Below are positions 25,463 to 33,764 of a stretch of DNA of 64,000 nt, one piece after another. The translations under genes and the position numbers were made by a program. The notes below the pieces were generated by a model. The model did not search any database. It was not told where the DNA came from and worked only from the letters and a program-made list of their open reading frames with translations. Source of the stretch: Planctobacterium sp047947135 (GTDB lineage Bacteria > Pseudomonadota > Gammaproteobacteria > Enterobacterales > Alteromonadaceae); the NCBI GenBank assembly GCA_047947135.1, contig CP170457.1, forward strand, positions 4,588,001 to 4,652,000, given 5' to 3'. Numbering within the stretch: the stretch's first letter is position 1; every line of letters begins with the position of its first letter.

Positions 25463-25477
25463 GCAAGGAGTGAGCCA
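25463..25477 (-). promoter_or_regulatory. Sigma-54-type promoter upstream of flhA
   Basis: On the minus strand the sequence reads TTGGCTC-ACTCC-TTGCT: -24 TGGC and -12 TTGC with the exact canonical spacing (TGGCNN-N5-TTGC). It lies in the 78-base gap between flhB and flhA, with the predicted start roughly 25 bases before the flhA ATG. FlrA or FlrC encoded in this window is the expected activator. Confidence 0.75.
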
Positions 25478-25503
25478 AAATGAATGACTTAATCAAATTC
25501 CCT

Positions 25504-26634
25504 TTAGAAACGCATATCCGGAGGGATAGGCAGGTCATTACTAAGCGGCTTGGGTCGGTGTCCCTTACCCTGCTTGAAGCGTTTTAACTGGAAGACATAA
25601 GCCAATACCTGTGCCACCGCCATAAACAGCTTTTCAGGAACTTCTTCGTCAACTTCAGTGGAGTAATAAATCGCCCTGGTCAATACGGGGGTGGCTACTA
25701 ACGGAACCTCATGAGCGTTGGCAATTTTTCGAATGTGCATAGCTAGCTCATCTGCCCCTTTGGCAACCACTACGGGGGCTCGGTTACCGTCTTCCTCATA
25801 TTTCAACGCCACTGAATAGTGGGTCGGGTTGGTCACAACCACGTCAGCTTTCGGCACTTCCTGCATCATACGGCGGGCAGCCGCCTGAAACTGCAGACGT
25901 CGAATACGGCTTTTCACCTGTGGATCACCTTCCTGGTTTTTTCGTTCGTCCTTCACCTCTTGCTTACTCATTTTCATCTGTTCATGATGCCGATAAGACT
26001 GAAAAGGCACGTCAAAAATAGCGATAGGTATCAATGCACAACAGATAATAATGAAGGTCCAGCTAATAAGCTCCAGCGCGTGGAACACATTATTTGGATA
26101 CAATTCCATATCCAGGTGTAGGGCTTCTTCCATGTAAAAGGACAACATAAAATACGACGCGCCGCCTACCACCAGAAATTTTGCCAATGCCTTAAATAGC
26201 TCGACAATACCATTGATGCCGAACATCCGTTTCAGACCGTTGATCGGACTGAGTTTATTTAGCTGAAACGACGCGGTATACCAGGTAAAGTTGTAACCTC
26301 CAAGTGCCAAACTGCCGATGACGCCCGCGATCGCCACAATAATAAGAAAGGTCAACAATGGCGTGCTTATTTCCTGGATTACAAATCCCAGGATCTGAAA
26401 CATATGCACCGCATCATAGGTTTCATCGCGGTTTAAGATAAATGCATTGCGCATAATATTGAGCAAGGCCTGGCCAATCTGCTGACCGATAAATGCCAGT
26501 GTTACTGCGCTGAAAATCAGCACTAAGGTCGTAGACAATTCTTTGGAGCGAGCCAGTTGCCCTTTATTTTTGGCCTGGGACTGTCTTTTCGCCGTGGGTT
26601 CTTCTGTTTTTTCGCTGGTATCTTCTGCTGCCAT
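25504..26634 (-). CDS. flhB: Flagellar export switch protein FlhB
   Basis: This 376-residue protein has four membrane helices followed by a cytoplasmic domain. That domain has the autocleavage motif in VVTNPTHYSVALKY (cleaved between N and P in the family) and the C-terminal segment IPEKLFMAVAQVLAYVFQL-like. FlhB switches export from hook to filament substrates together with FliK. A second, separate copy of the post-NPTH domain is encoded at 9844-10152. The N-terminus (AAEDTSEKTEEPTAKR) is the family signature. Confidence 0.97.
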   Translation of the reverse strand: MAAEDTSEKTEEPTAKRQSQAKNKGQLARSKELSTTLVLIFSAVTLAFIGQQIGQALLNIMRNAFILNRDETYDAVHMFQILGFVIQEISTPLLTFLIIVAIAGVIGSLALGGYNFTWYTASFQLNKLSPINGLKRMFGINGIVELFKALAKFLVVGGASYFMLSFYMEEALHLDMELYPNNVFHALELISWTFIIICCALIPIAIFDVPFQSYRHHEQMKMSKQEVKDERKNQEGDPQVKSRIRRLQFQAAARRMMQEVPKADVVVTNPTHYSVALKYEEDGNRAPVVVAKGADELAMHIRKIANAHEVPLVATPVLTRAIYYSTEVDEEVPEKLFMAVAQVLAYVFQLKRFKQGKGHRPKPLSNDLPIPPDMRF

Positions 26635-26652
26635 TTAGACGCACCTCCGAAC

Positions 26653-27432
26653 TTATTGGCACACCCTCAGTAGCTGACACATGAGAAGCAAGGCTCGTTC
26701 CCATTGCGCACTGAAGTGATTTGCAAAGTTATCCAGCGTTAACCAAATAATGATTAAGCCCCCAATTTGAGCGAAAGAAAAACCTATTGTGAAAATATTA
26801 AGCTGTGGTGCCGCTTTGGTCATCACACCAAACGACAGGTTTATAATGAGCAGCGATACTATGGGTGCCAAAGACAAGGTTAAAGCAGCCACAAACATCC
26901 AGGCGCTCCACTCAACGATACTGCGAAATTGCTCACCGGTCCACCAGGCATCCGCGATGGGAAAGGCGTCAAAACTCATCACCACCAATTGGATCATGCT
27001 CAAATGACCGTCTAAAGCAAAAAATAACAGCGTGGCAAGAATTAAATAAAATTGACCAACAGCCGGGACGTTAATGCCGTTAACCGGATCCACAATCGAC
27101 GCAAAACCCAAACCGGTTTGCATGGCAACGACCTGTCCGGCAAGAACAAAGGTTTCTAGCACCAACGTTGAGATAAAGCCGATAGAAGCACCTATTATCG
27201 CCTCTTTAGCAGCAAGGAAAAACGTGTGTGTGCTCAGAAAACCTTCCATGGGGATCGGATCGATCATGGGCATGATCATAAAGGCAAGCACTAATGCAAA
27301 TAAGCCTCGAATGGGGGCCGGTACAGTTTTCGCTCCCAGACCAACCATAGCCACAAATAAGCCGCTCAAACGAGCGAATGGCAACATAAAGTCATTGATA
27401 AACTGGGCAATTAACTGTGCCTGAAACTCCAT
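26653..27432 (-). CDS. fliR: Flagellar export protein FliR
   Basis: This is a polytopic membrane protein of 259 residues with the FliR helix pattern and a conserved central segment (GQVVAMQTGLGFASIVDP). FliR, with FliP and FliQ, forms the export channel in the basal body. The ATG lies four bases after the fliQ stop. Confidence 0.95.
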   Translation of the reverse strand: MEFQAQLIAQFINDFMLPFARLSGLFVAMVGLGAKTVPAPIRGLFALVLAFMIMPMIDPIPMEGFLSTHTFFLAAKEAIIGASIGFISTLVLETFVLAGQVVAMQTGLGFASIVDPVNGINVPAVGQFYLILATLLFFALDGHLSMIQLVVMSFDAFPIADAWWTGEQFRSIVEWSAWMFVAALTLSLAPIVSLLIINLSFGVMTKAAPQLNIFTIGFSFAQIGGLIIIWLTLDNFANHFSAQWERALLLMCQLLRVCQ

Positions 27433-27436
27433 GTGG

Positions 27437-27706
27437 TCACCCGATCACTTCAGGTATTCGATCCACCATCATAAAAGTAAAGTCCATGAGCTGTTGCACC
27501 AGCCAGTGCCCACCCCAGCTTAGGGCGAGCAGTGTCACAATTAAACGTGGCAGAAAGTTAATAGTCTGTTCGTTGATGGAGGTCGCTGCCTGAAACACCG
27601 CTACAATGAGTCCGACAATCATACTGGGCACTATCACGGCCGACACCAGTAATATCACCATAAACAATGCTTCTTTTAACAGGTCGACGAAGACTTCTGG
27701 TGACAT
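27437..27706 (-). CDS. fliQ: Flagellar export protein FliQ
   Basis: This two-helix membrane protein of 89 residues has the FliQ signature VFQAATSINEQTINFLPRL. It is part of the FliPQR export pore. The length and position between fliP and fliR are standard. Confidence 0.96.
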   Translation of the reverse strand: MSPEVFVDLLKEALFMVILLVSAVIVPSMIVGLIVAVFQAATSINEQTINFLPRLIVTLLALSWGGHWLVQQLMDFTFMMVDRIPEVIG

Positions 27707-27720
27707 AAATAATTCCCGAT

Positions 27721-28470
27721 CTACATACCGAAGCTATTAGCCAGTGTGCCGAAAATCAAATTCCAGCCATCGACCAAAACAAACAGCATTAATTTAAATG
27801 GCAAAGATACGATCATTGGTGACAACATCATCATACCCATGGCCATAAGGATGGATGCCACCACCAAATCCAAAATCAAAAACGGAATAAATAACATAAA
27901 GCCGATTTGGAACGCGGTCTTTAACTCGCTGGTGATAAATGCCGGGATCAACACTGTCATAGGCACATCCTGGGGTGATTGCACCTGATTCTGATAACCT
28001 CCCATTTCCACAAACGCATCCAGATCTTTAAGGCGTGTCTGCGCCAGCATAAACGCTTTGACCGGCACTATCGCCTCATCAATAGCCTGTCTCGCAGTAA
28101 TATCCTCACTCAAGTATGGCTGTAAAGCCTTGTCGTTCATTTCATCAAATACCGGAGCCATAATGAACATAGTTAAAAACAGGGTTAAACCTATAAGGAT
28201 CTGATTTGAAGGTGACTGCTGCAACCCAATCGCCTGACGCAAAATCGATAATACGACAATGATGCGGGTAAATGAGGTCATCATGATCAGAAAAGCGGGC
28301 AATAAACTCAGCATCGTCATGATACCCAACGCTTGCAGGGTCATCGTATAATCCTGCGAGCCATCTGGATTGGTGGTGACAGTCAAGGCTTTGACACCTG
28401 TGGACTGAGCAAATGCTGGGTCAGCAAAGACTAACCCTAAAAGTAGAATGAGAAACAATCCAGGCCGCAT
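27721..28470 (-). CDS. fliP: Flagellar export protein FliP
   Basis: This 249-residue protein has a cleavable signal peptide (MRPGLFLILLLGLVFADPAFA). The family motifs are MMTSFTRIIVVLSILRQA, LQQSPSNQILIGLTLFLT and PFLILDLVVASILMAMGM. FliP forms the core of the export pore with FliQ and FliR. Its ATG follows the fliO stop closely, with AGGAAAAA before it. Confidence 0.97.
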   Translation of the reverse strand: MRPGLFLILLLGLVFADPAFAQSTGVKALTVTTNPDGSQDYTMTLQALGIMTMLSLLPAFLIMMTSFTRIIVVLSILRQAIGLQQSPSNQILIGLTLFLTMFIMAPVFDEMNDKALQPYLSEDITARQAIDEAIVPVKAFMLAQTRLKDLDAFVEMGGYQNQVQSPQDVPMTVLIPAFITSELKTAFQIGFMLFIPFLILDLVVASILMAMGMMMLSPMIVSLPFKLMLFVLVDGWNLIFGTLANSFGM

Positions 28471-28474
28471 ATTA

Positions 28475-28930
28475 TTATTTTTCCTGTGTAGAGGATTGTG
28501 TTTGCATGAAACTGGCGAGCTTTGACTTAAATTTATCCTGTGTTGCGTGATCCGTCAAAGGCTGATCTAATTTAGCCAGGTGATTTATATTATGGGGAGT
28601 CACACCGATAAGGTGTTGTTCATCACCAACCTGTATTACCGCAATGCGCTCTCTTGTGCCCACCATCAAACTGGCTACACTTTTAATCTGCCCGTTTGAT
28701 GAATGCAGGCCAGTAAAACGTTTGACGATAAACGCAACGGCAAATATGACGGCAATAACCAGCAATAGCGACAATAACATCGGTAACCACGAGGAGGCGG
28801 TAGTTACCGATGTACTGCTCGATGACTGCGCTATTGCAGTACTACTGAAAAAAGCAAACAGAAAAGCACTATACTTTCCTGTCCGCAATCTATTTGAGCT
28901 TTTTGATACGCTCGATTTGGCTAATAACAT
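28475..28930 (-). CDS. fliO: Flagellar biosynthesis protein FliO
   Basis: This 151-residue protein has one central membrane helix (LPMLLSLLLVIAVIFAVAF) followed by a cytoplasmic domain with VKRFTGL and RIAVIQVGDEQHLIGVTPH, the FliO family core. FliO helps assemble FliP. The start is uncertain: the ATG at 28930 overlaps fliN by 41 bases, while a TTG at 28888, just after the fliN stop, would shorten the N-terminus by 14 residues. Neither has a strong ribosome-binding site. Confidence 0.87.
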   Translation of the reverse strand: MLLAKSSVSKSSNRLRTGKYSAFLFAFFSSTAIAQSSSSTSVTTASSWLPMLLSLLLVIAVIFAVAFIVKRFTGLHSSNGQIKSVASLMVGTRERIAVIQVGDEQHLIGVTPHNINHLAKLDQPLTDHATQDKFKSKLASFMQTQSSTQEK

Positions 28931-29330
28931 CCGTTAAACGTATCCCGAACTTATCGTTAACTACTACCACTTCGCCGTGGGCAATAAGAGTCCCGTTGAC
29001 CAATACATCTAAGGGCTCACCTGCAACTCTGTCCAGTTCTACTACCGAGCCCTGATTCAATTGCAATAAGTTTCGAATACTGATTAAGCTACGCCCCACT
29101 TCCATGGAAATGGTAACTGGAATATCCAGTATGGTATCCAGTTTACGTTTTTCTTCAGCCCCTATTTCTGTGGTTTCATCAGACAACTCATCCAGTTCGG
29201 CAACCTGCACATCAGACATACCCAACGCGGCGTCACCGGAGACAGATTCGCCACCATCGCCTTCTTCACCTTCAGATTCTGCCTGCTCTGCCATGGCGGC
29301 AGCCCAATCATCTAAATCATCATCACTCAT
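28890..29330 (-). CDS. fliN: Flagellar motor switch protein FliN
   Basis: This 146-residue protein has an acidic N-terminal extension (about residues 1-60, starting MSDDDLDDWAAAMAEQ) and a C-terminal SpoA domain (ILDIPVTISMEVG, VELDRVAGEPLDVLVNG and KFGIRLTDVIS). FliN forms the bottom of the C-ring with FliM and takes part in CheY response and substrate docking. Confidence 0.96.
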   Translation of the reverse strand: MSDDDLDDWAAAMAEQAESEGEEGDGGESVSGDAALGMSDVQVAELDELSDETTEIGAEEKRKLDTILDIPVTISMEVGRSLISIRNLLQLNQGSVVELDRVAGEPLDVLVNGTLIAHGEVVVVNDKFGIRLTDVISQIERIKKLK

Positions 29331-29347
29331 ATTTCCTCCTCAGAAGA

Positions 29348-30406
29348 CTACAAATCTTCTTCTAAAATCTTCAACTCTGCGTCACTGTCAATTCTGCGCC
29401 CACCTTTGGTTAGCAGATGCAGTTGTGACTTCACAGACTCTGGACGCGGAATCTTTTCAACTATTTTCAGTGCCATATATTCTCTGGAGCGACCAAGTTT
29501 ACTGCGGAATGTCGGCAAACCTTCAATCAATACCGTTATATGTTCTGGCATCTCGATCGGAATAATATCGCCATCTTGCATATTCATAATGGTTTCCAGC
29601 GGCAAGGTCAGATCCATCATGTGGGTCGTCAGGGCCACTTTCACGTCCATGATTTCATCACGCAGTGCTTTACTCCAGCGTAAATCAGTATCTTCCTTAT
29701 CACTTTGAACACCGGCATCCAATAGCTCCCGAATGGGTTCCAGCATCGAATAAGGCAATGCCACGTGGAAATCACCACCACCACCGTCTAATTCAATGTG
29801 AAATGAACTGATAACCACTACTTCGGTTGGACTCACAATATTGGCCATGGCTGGGTTAACTTCTGAATCAAGGTACTCAAAAGAAACGTCCATCACCGGA
29901 CCCCAGGCTTCTTTGTAATCCTCAAATATTATTTTTAATAACATCTGAATAATACGGCGTTCTGTTGGCGTGAATTCCCGTCCTTCAATTTTGGCATGGT
30001 AACGACCGTCACCGCCAAAAAAGTTATCCACCAAAATAAACACCAAACGCGCTTCCATGGTGATTAGTCCTGTGCCTTTAAGTGGGCGAAAACGCACCAT
30101 GTTCAGGCTGGTAGGTACAAACAAAGTATGTATGTACTCACCAAACTTTATCATCTGAATACCATTGATGGATACTTCTGCAGAGCGCCGCATCATATTA
30201 AATAAGCTGACTCGCATATGCCTGGCGAAACGTTCATTCACCATTTCCAGTGTCGGCATGCGTCCACGAACGATTCTATCCTGAGAAGAAAAGTCATATT
30301 CGATCGCGGAAGAGCTCATTTCTGACTCTTCGACGTCCTCTTCTTCTACTTCGTCGACACCATGTAACAGGGCATCGATTTCATCTTGTGATAATAAATC
30401 GCTCAC
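29348..30406 (-). CDS. fliM: Flagellar motor switch protein FliM
   Basis: This 352-residue protein has the CheY-binding N-terminal peptide LSQDEIDALLHG (residues 5-16), a CheC-like middle domain (with GGDGRYHAKIEGREFTPTE) and a C-terminal SpoA domain. It couples phospho-CheY binding to motor reversal. The N-terminal peptide is the reference for the repeated motifs found in CheA. Confidence 0.97.
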   Translation of the reverse strand: MSDLLSQDEIDALLHGVDEVEEEDVEESEMSSSAIEYDFSSQDRIVRGRMPTLEMVNERFARHMRVSLFNMMRRSAEVSINGIQMIKFGEYIHTLFVPTSLNMVRFRPLKGTGLITMEARLVFILVDNFFGGDGRYHAKIEGREFTPTERRIIQMLLKIIFEDYKEAWGPVMDVSFEYLDSEVNPAMANIVSPTEVVVISSFHIELDGGGGDFHVALPYSMLEPIRELLDAGVQSDKEDTDLRWSKALRDEIMDVKVALTTHMMDLTLPLETIMNMQDGDIIPIEMPEHITVLIEGLPTFRSKLGRSREYMALKIVEKIPRPESVKSQLHLLTKGGRRIDSDAELKILEEDL

Positions 30407-30430
30407 GATAACTCCTCGTTCGCCTTCGCT

Positions 30431-30964
30431 TTACTGCATCACGAAGCCAGTAAAAAGTATTTGTTCAATAACCGGATCGCTGGCAATTTCCTGCATGGCT
30501 TTTTGCACTTCTTTGGTCGCCTGATCTTTCATGGCGATTTTACCAGCCTCAGTCACCAGATCATCGGCATTGGAACTACTAAATACCCTTAACAATGTCC
30601 CTTCAATCATGGGAATATGCATTTTTGCCAAATCTTCATTGTCTGCACCGCGCACCATCAATTGCACTTTAATCTGTACCAGTCGGTCCCTGCCAGTGCC
30701 CGGCACGTTAAATACAAACGGACGAGGCATAGCCACATACAGTGCAGTACCTACTCCGGTATTGCCAGAAATTTTCGGTCCTGTATCCACAGGCGCTTCT
30801 TCTAACTCCGACAGTTCCTGTTCCACGGGCGGACTATCATCCCCCCCCATCAAAAAGAAAGCCGCTGCGCCGGCAGCAATTAACACCACAGCAGCGATGA
30901 TGATAATCATCATCTTGCCTTTTTTGGGTTCGCCCTCTTCCATTAATAGTTCTTTTTCAGCCAT
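30431..30964 (-). CDS. fliL: Flagellar basal body-associated protein FliL
   Basis: This single-pass membrane protein has 177 residues. Its short acidic cytoplasmic tail is followed by a helix (MMIIIIAAVVLIAAGAAAFF) and a periplasmic SPFH-like FliL domain. FliL surrounds the stator units and supports torque. It lies 24 bases before fliM; the 90-base gap to fliK has no -24/-12 element. Confidence 0.94.
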   Translation of the reverse strand: MAEKELLMEEGEPKKGKMMIIIIAAVVLIAAGAAAFFLMGGDDSPPVEQELSELEEAPVDTGPKISGNTGVGTALYVAMPRPFVFNVPGTGRDRLVQIKVQLMVRGADNEDLAKMHIPMIEGTLLRVFSSSNADDLVTEAGKIAMKDQATKEVQKAMQEIASDPVIEQILFTGFVMQ

Positions 30965-31054
30965 GCCGTTCTCTTTCTAATCGGTTGTTAACCCTATTAT
31001 GAATCTGAGTTACCCAAACAAGCAATGCCTGCATTAGGTGAGTTGCTAAATAAA

Positions 31055-33121
31055 TCATGCAAAATAGTCAATTCCATCTGGCTTAGCGACATTTACGTGC
31101 CGATTTAATTCTGCCTGCTCACTTTCCAATTCCTCTTCGGAGCCTTCTCCAGAGCCACTATTGCCAGCAAATTGGGTTTCATTGGCTTCTTTGTCACCAG
31201 CACTTTCTTCCTGTACTGATGATTGACCCAATTCAATGCCTTGTTCTTCCAACAACTCCCTCAAACGTGGCGTATTTTGCTCAAGCATGTCTCTGGCTTG
31301 CTGAGATTGCACCACGATATTGACACTGGCGGTATCTCCTTGCATGGAAATATTAATTTTCATGGAACCCAAATCAGGTGGATCTAATCGAATCTCCGCC
31401 ACCATATTTTTTTGATTGACCATAACCTGTACTTGTTTTGCCAGCTGCTGGGCCGCTTCAGGCTTCGCGATATTAATCGCTTTGTCTACCTGACTTTGCA
31501 GCAATTGTCCTTGTCTGTTAGCTTCCAATGTACTGCTCGCGACATCACTTTGGGTTCTAAGGGAAGATTGCATGGTACTAAGTAAGGTATCACGGTCCGC
31601 TTGATCAATGCCTTGTGCTAACTGAATCACTGAAGACATCTGCTGTAACGCACCAGACAGTTGTTCTTGCATCGCTTTCATTCCAGCCTGACTGTCTATA
31701 CTGGCCATGGCATCGCCGACCAGAGCCTGCAAATCGATGCCTGGCTGATGACCAGCTTTGAGTTGTTCTTTAAATTCCTTTATGCCTGCCTGCAGTGAAG
31801 CGACAAAATCAGCAGTGGCTTTATCTGTGCTACCATTTGATTGCAATCGGCTCAGTAGATTTTCTGCGCTAATTAACTTTTCTTTGTTACTGCTTAGCAT
31901 TTGCTCTAATTGTGCAACTAACTCAGCATTGCCACCTTCCAATGTCACTTTAGATTCAGCGTTAGTCACCAATGTATCCGTGTTTTCTGTATTTGAATCT
32001 AGAGAATCAGACGGTTGCTCTTTTGTAAATAACAGTGTGGCCAGCAGCATCGAATCTATACTGGACAACTCCTCAGGGACTGCTTCGTTTACTTGAGGCG
32101 TGGCGTCTATTTTCTGTAGACTGATTTCCGCTGGGGCATCATCTGAGGCACTGTTGTCTACCTGCGCTAACATATCGGCAAGCAGTTGTTTTAACTCTGT
32201 ATTCTCTTCCATGAGCTGCTGCAATTCATTCTCTTCCAGCTGCTGCAATTCATTCTCTTCCAATTGCTGCAAATCGTTTTCATCCAGTTGCGACACTAAA
32301 TCCTGCAACTCTGTCGCTAATTCAGGATTAATTGAACTAACTGATGGTAATTCATTGGATACCAGCATCTCTGGCGTTAATTCCGTTTGCAAATCTACTT
32401 GAGAGGCAATTTTCGGATTAACCTCCAATGTCTCGGCTTCAGGTAGTTCTGGCAATGTGATAACAATTTCTTCATCTACGTCTTTGGTGCGTTGCTTTTG
32501 CGGTTCACCTTCAACTAACTGGCCAACATCGACAGCAAATGGATCGGCGGCGGCCCCACCATCGTCAAATTCTTCACCTTGCTTGGATAACAGTTGATTC
32601 AGCAAATTTACCCATTGAGTGTGTTCACCATCGCCTAAATCCTGTAGCTCTGACTCCAGTGATAAATGCTCGCTAACCTGCTCAGACACATCCTGTTGCG
32701 CGCCTGATTCCTCATTGGCACTGGCAGCGTGAATGCGAATTTCCTTGTTTTCGCCTTCAATTGCCGTCTGCTTGCCATTGCTATCAGCCCCGCTACCCTT
32801 CTCTGCCTGGGCGGACTGCACAGGCTTAGTTTCGGTGGTACGTTCTGCTGCTTCCGATTTGTAAGCGTCTTTGTCAACCCGATTTAGGTCAGTTCGTTTT
32901 GCTTCTGATGTTGCTGTCGGTCGCGTGTCGGTTTTATGACTGTTACTGTTACGCTGCTCCGCTGCTTGTCGGTCCCGACTGGCGTTAGATGTATTGTTGG
33001 TTCTCTGATTCTGTTCAAAAATCTGAGAAAATTCAGAGCCGCCAGACTGCTTTTGTTCAGCCTTTGCTTGTTGATTGCCGGTAGCGGCAATGTCCAATCT
33101 CGAAGTGGCAACTTGTTGCAT
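31055..33121 (-). CDS. fliK: Flagellar hook-length control protein FliK
   Basis: This protein has 688 residues, most of them low-complexity Glu/Gln/Ser-rich sequence as expected for a secreted ruler. The conserved C-terminal domain (about 555-640) contains VQVMVNQKNMVAEIRLDPPDLGS and ARDMLEQNTPRLRELLEEQGI. FliK measures the hook and triggers the FlhB switch. A tandem ELQQLEEN repeat lies near residues 280-303. It sits in the canonical place between fliJ and fliL; the paralogue at 7706-9847 is an extra copy. A sigma-54-type element lies about 90 bases upstream. Confidence 0.93.
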   Translation of the reverse strand: MQQVATSRLDIAATGNQQAKAEQKQSGGSEFSQIFEQNQRTNNTSNASRDRQAAEQRNSNSHKTDTRPTATSEAKRTDLNRVDKDAYKSEAAERTTETKPVQSAQAEKGSGADSNGKQTAIEGENKEIRIHAASANEESGAQQDVSEQVSEHLSLESELQDLGDGEHTQWVNLLNQLLSKQGEEFDDGGAAADPFAVDVGQLVEGEPQKQRTKDVDEEIVITLPELPEAETLEVNPKIASQVDLQTELTPEMLVSNELPSVSSINPELATELQDLVSQLDENDLQQLEENELQQLEENELQQLMEENTELKQLLADMLAQVDNSASDDAPAEISLQKIDATPQVNEAVPEELSSIDSMLLATLLFTKEQPSDSLDSNTENTDTLVTNAESKVTLEGGNAELVAQLEQMLSSNKEKLISAENLLSRLQSNGSTDKATADFVASLQAGIKEFKEQLKAGHQPGIDLQALVGDAMASIDSQAGMKAMQEQLSGALQQMSSVIQLAQGIDQADRDTLLSTMQSSLRTQSDVASSTLEANRQGQLLQSQVDKAINIAKPEAAQQLAKQVQVMVNQKNMVAEIRLDPPDLGSMKINISMQGDTASVNIVVQSQQARDMLEQNTPRLRELLEEQGIELGQSSVQEESAGDKEANETQFAGNSGSGEGSEEELESEQAELNRHVNVAKPDGIDYFA
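32215..32286 (-). repeat. 24-bp tandem repeat in fliK
   Basis: There are three in-frame units of 24 bases: 32215-32238 and 32239-32262 are identical, and 32263-32286 is diverged. They encode repeats of ELQQLEEN/DLQQLDEN. The unit keeps the reading frame, so copy-number change would lengthen or shorten the FliK ruler by eight residues. Confidence 0.92.
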
Positions 33122-33209
33122 ACTTTTTCACCTATTTTTTGCCGATGTCAGTAAAAACGTCTTTTTTAAGCGTTTAAAACACGACCTGATAATCTCTTCA
33201 ATGGTTAAT

Positions 33210-33224
33210 GCAATACACATGCCA
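33210..33224 (-). promoter_or_regulatory. Sigma-54-type promoter upstream of fliK
   Basis: On the minus strand the sequence reads TGGCAT-GTGTA-TTGCA, with perfect -24 GG and -12 GC and canonical spacing. It starts just after the fliJ stop codon. The predicted start leaves a leader of roughly 75 bases before the fliK ATG. It would divide the fliE-flhB run into two transcripts. Confidence 0.65.
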
Positions 33225-33227
33225 CGC

Positions 33228-33665
33228 TTATCTATTGCGCACAAAGCGTTGCGTTGCTACTTCATCCATCAAATTTTGTTCTTCTCTGTCTAACTTTTTT
33301 TGCAAGGCCCGTTGCTGCTTATCAATGAGCAACTCAACGGCCTTTCGCTTGCGCTGTTGTGCCAACCATTGCATCTTGCGTTGATTGGCAGCTTGTTTGG
33401 CATTATTGATTAGTTGTTGTTGTTGCTCACAGGCTTTGTCCAACTTGCTGATAAAAGCTTGGTGATGCGTCAACGACATGGCTTTTAAGCCACCGCTACC
33501 CAATTGCTGAATTTTTCTAAAATAATCCATGCGGTATTGTTGCAATCCCACCAGCTTTTGCTCATTTTCCAGCACATAAGACTGCGCTTGTTGAAATAAT
33601 TGCACGGCTTTTTCTTCTTTCTCCGATTCCCATTTGGCGACTAAGGCTAATTGCGAACGAGACAT
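33228..33665 (-). CDS. fliJ: Flagellar export protein FliJ
   Basis: This is a 145-residue, almost entirely coiled-coil protein rich in Gln and Lys, as in the FliJ family. It works with the FliI ATPase ring and FlhA as an export chaperone escort. GGAG lies before the ATG. The 99-base gap to fliI contains only its leader and no recognisable promoter. Confidence 0.92.
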   Translation of the reverse strand: MSRSQLALVAKWESEKEEKAVQLFQQAQSYVLENEQKLVGLQQYRMDYFRKIQQLGSGGLKAMSLTHHQAFISKLDKACEQQQQLINNAKQAANQRKMQWLAQQRKRKAVELLIDKQQRALQKKLDREEQNLMDEVATQRFVRNR

Positions 33666-33764
33666 CTATCACTCCAAATAAAAGTGCAATATAAACCAGG
33701 TGAAATGAGCGCACTCACTATTACTTGCGCCAAATTTTTGTTGCCTTGGTTATTACTAAGAATA

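Noticed and set aside
33666..33764. Possible sigma-54 element between fliI and fliJ
   Set aside because: TGG and TTGC are present, but spacing is too short and the -24 C is missing.
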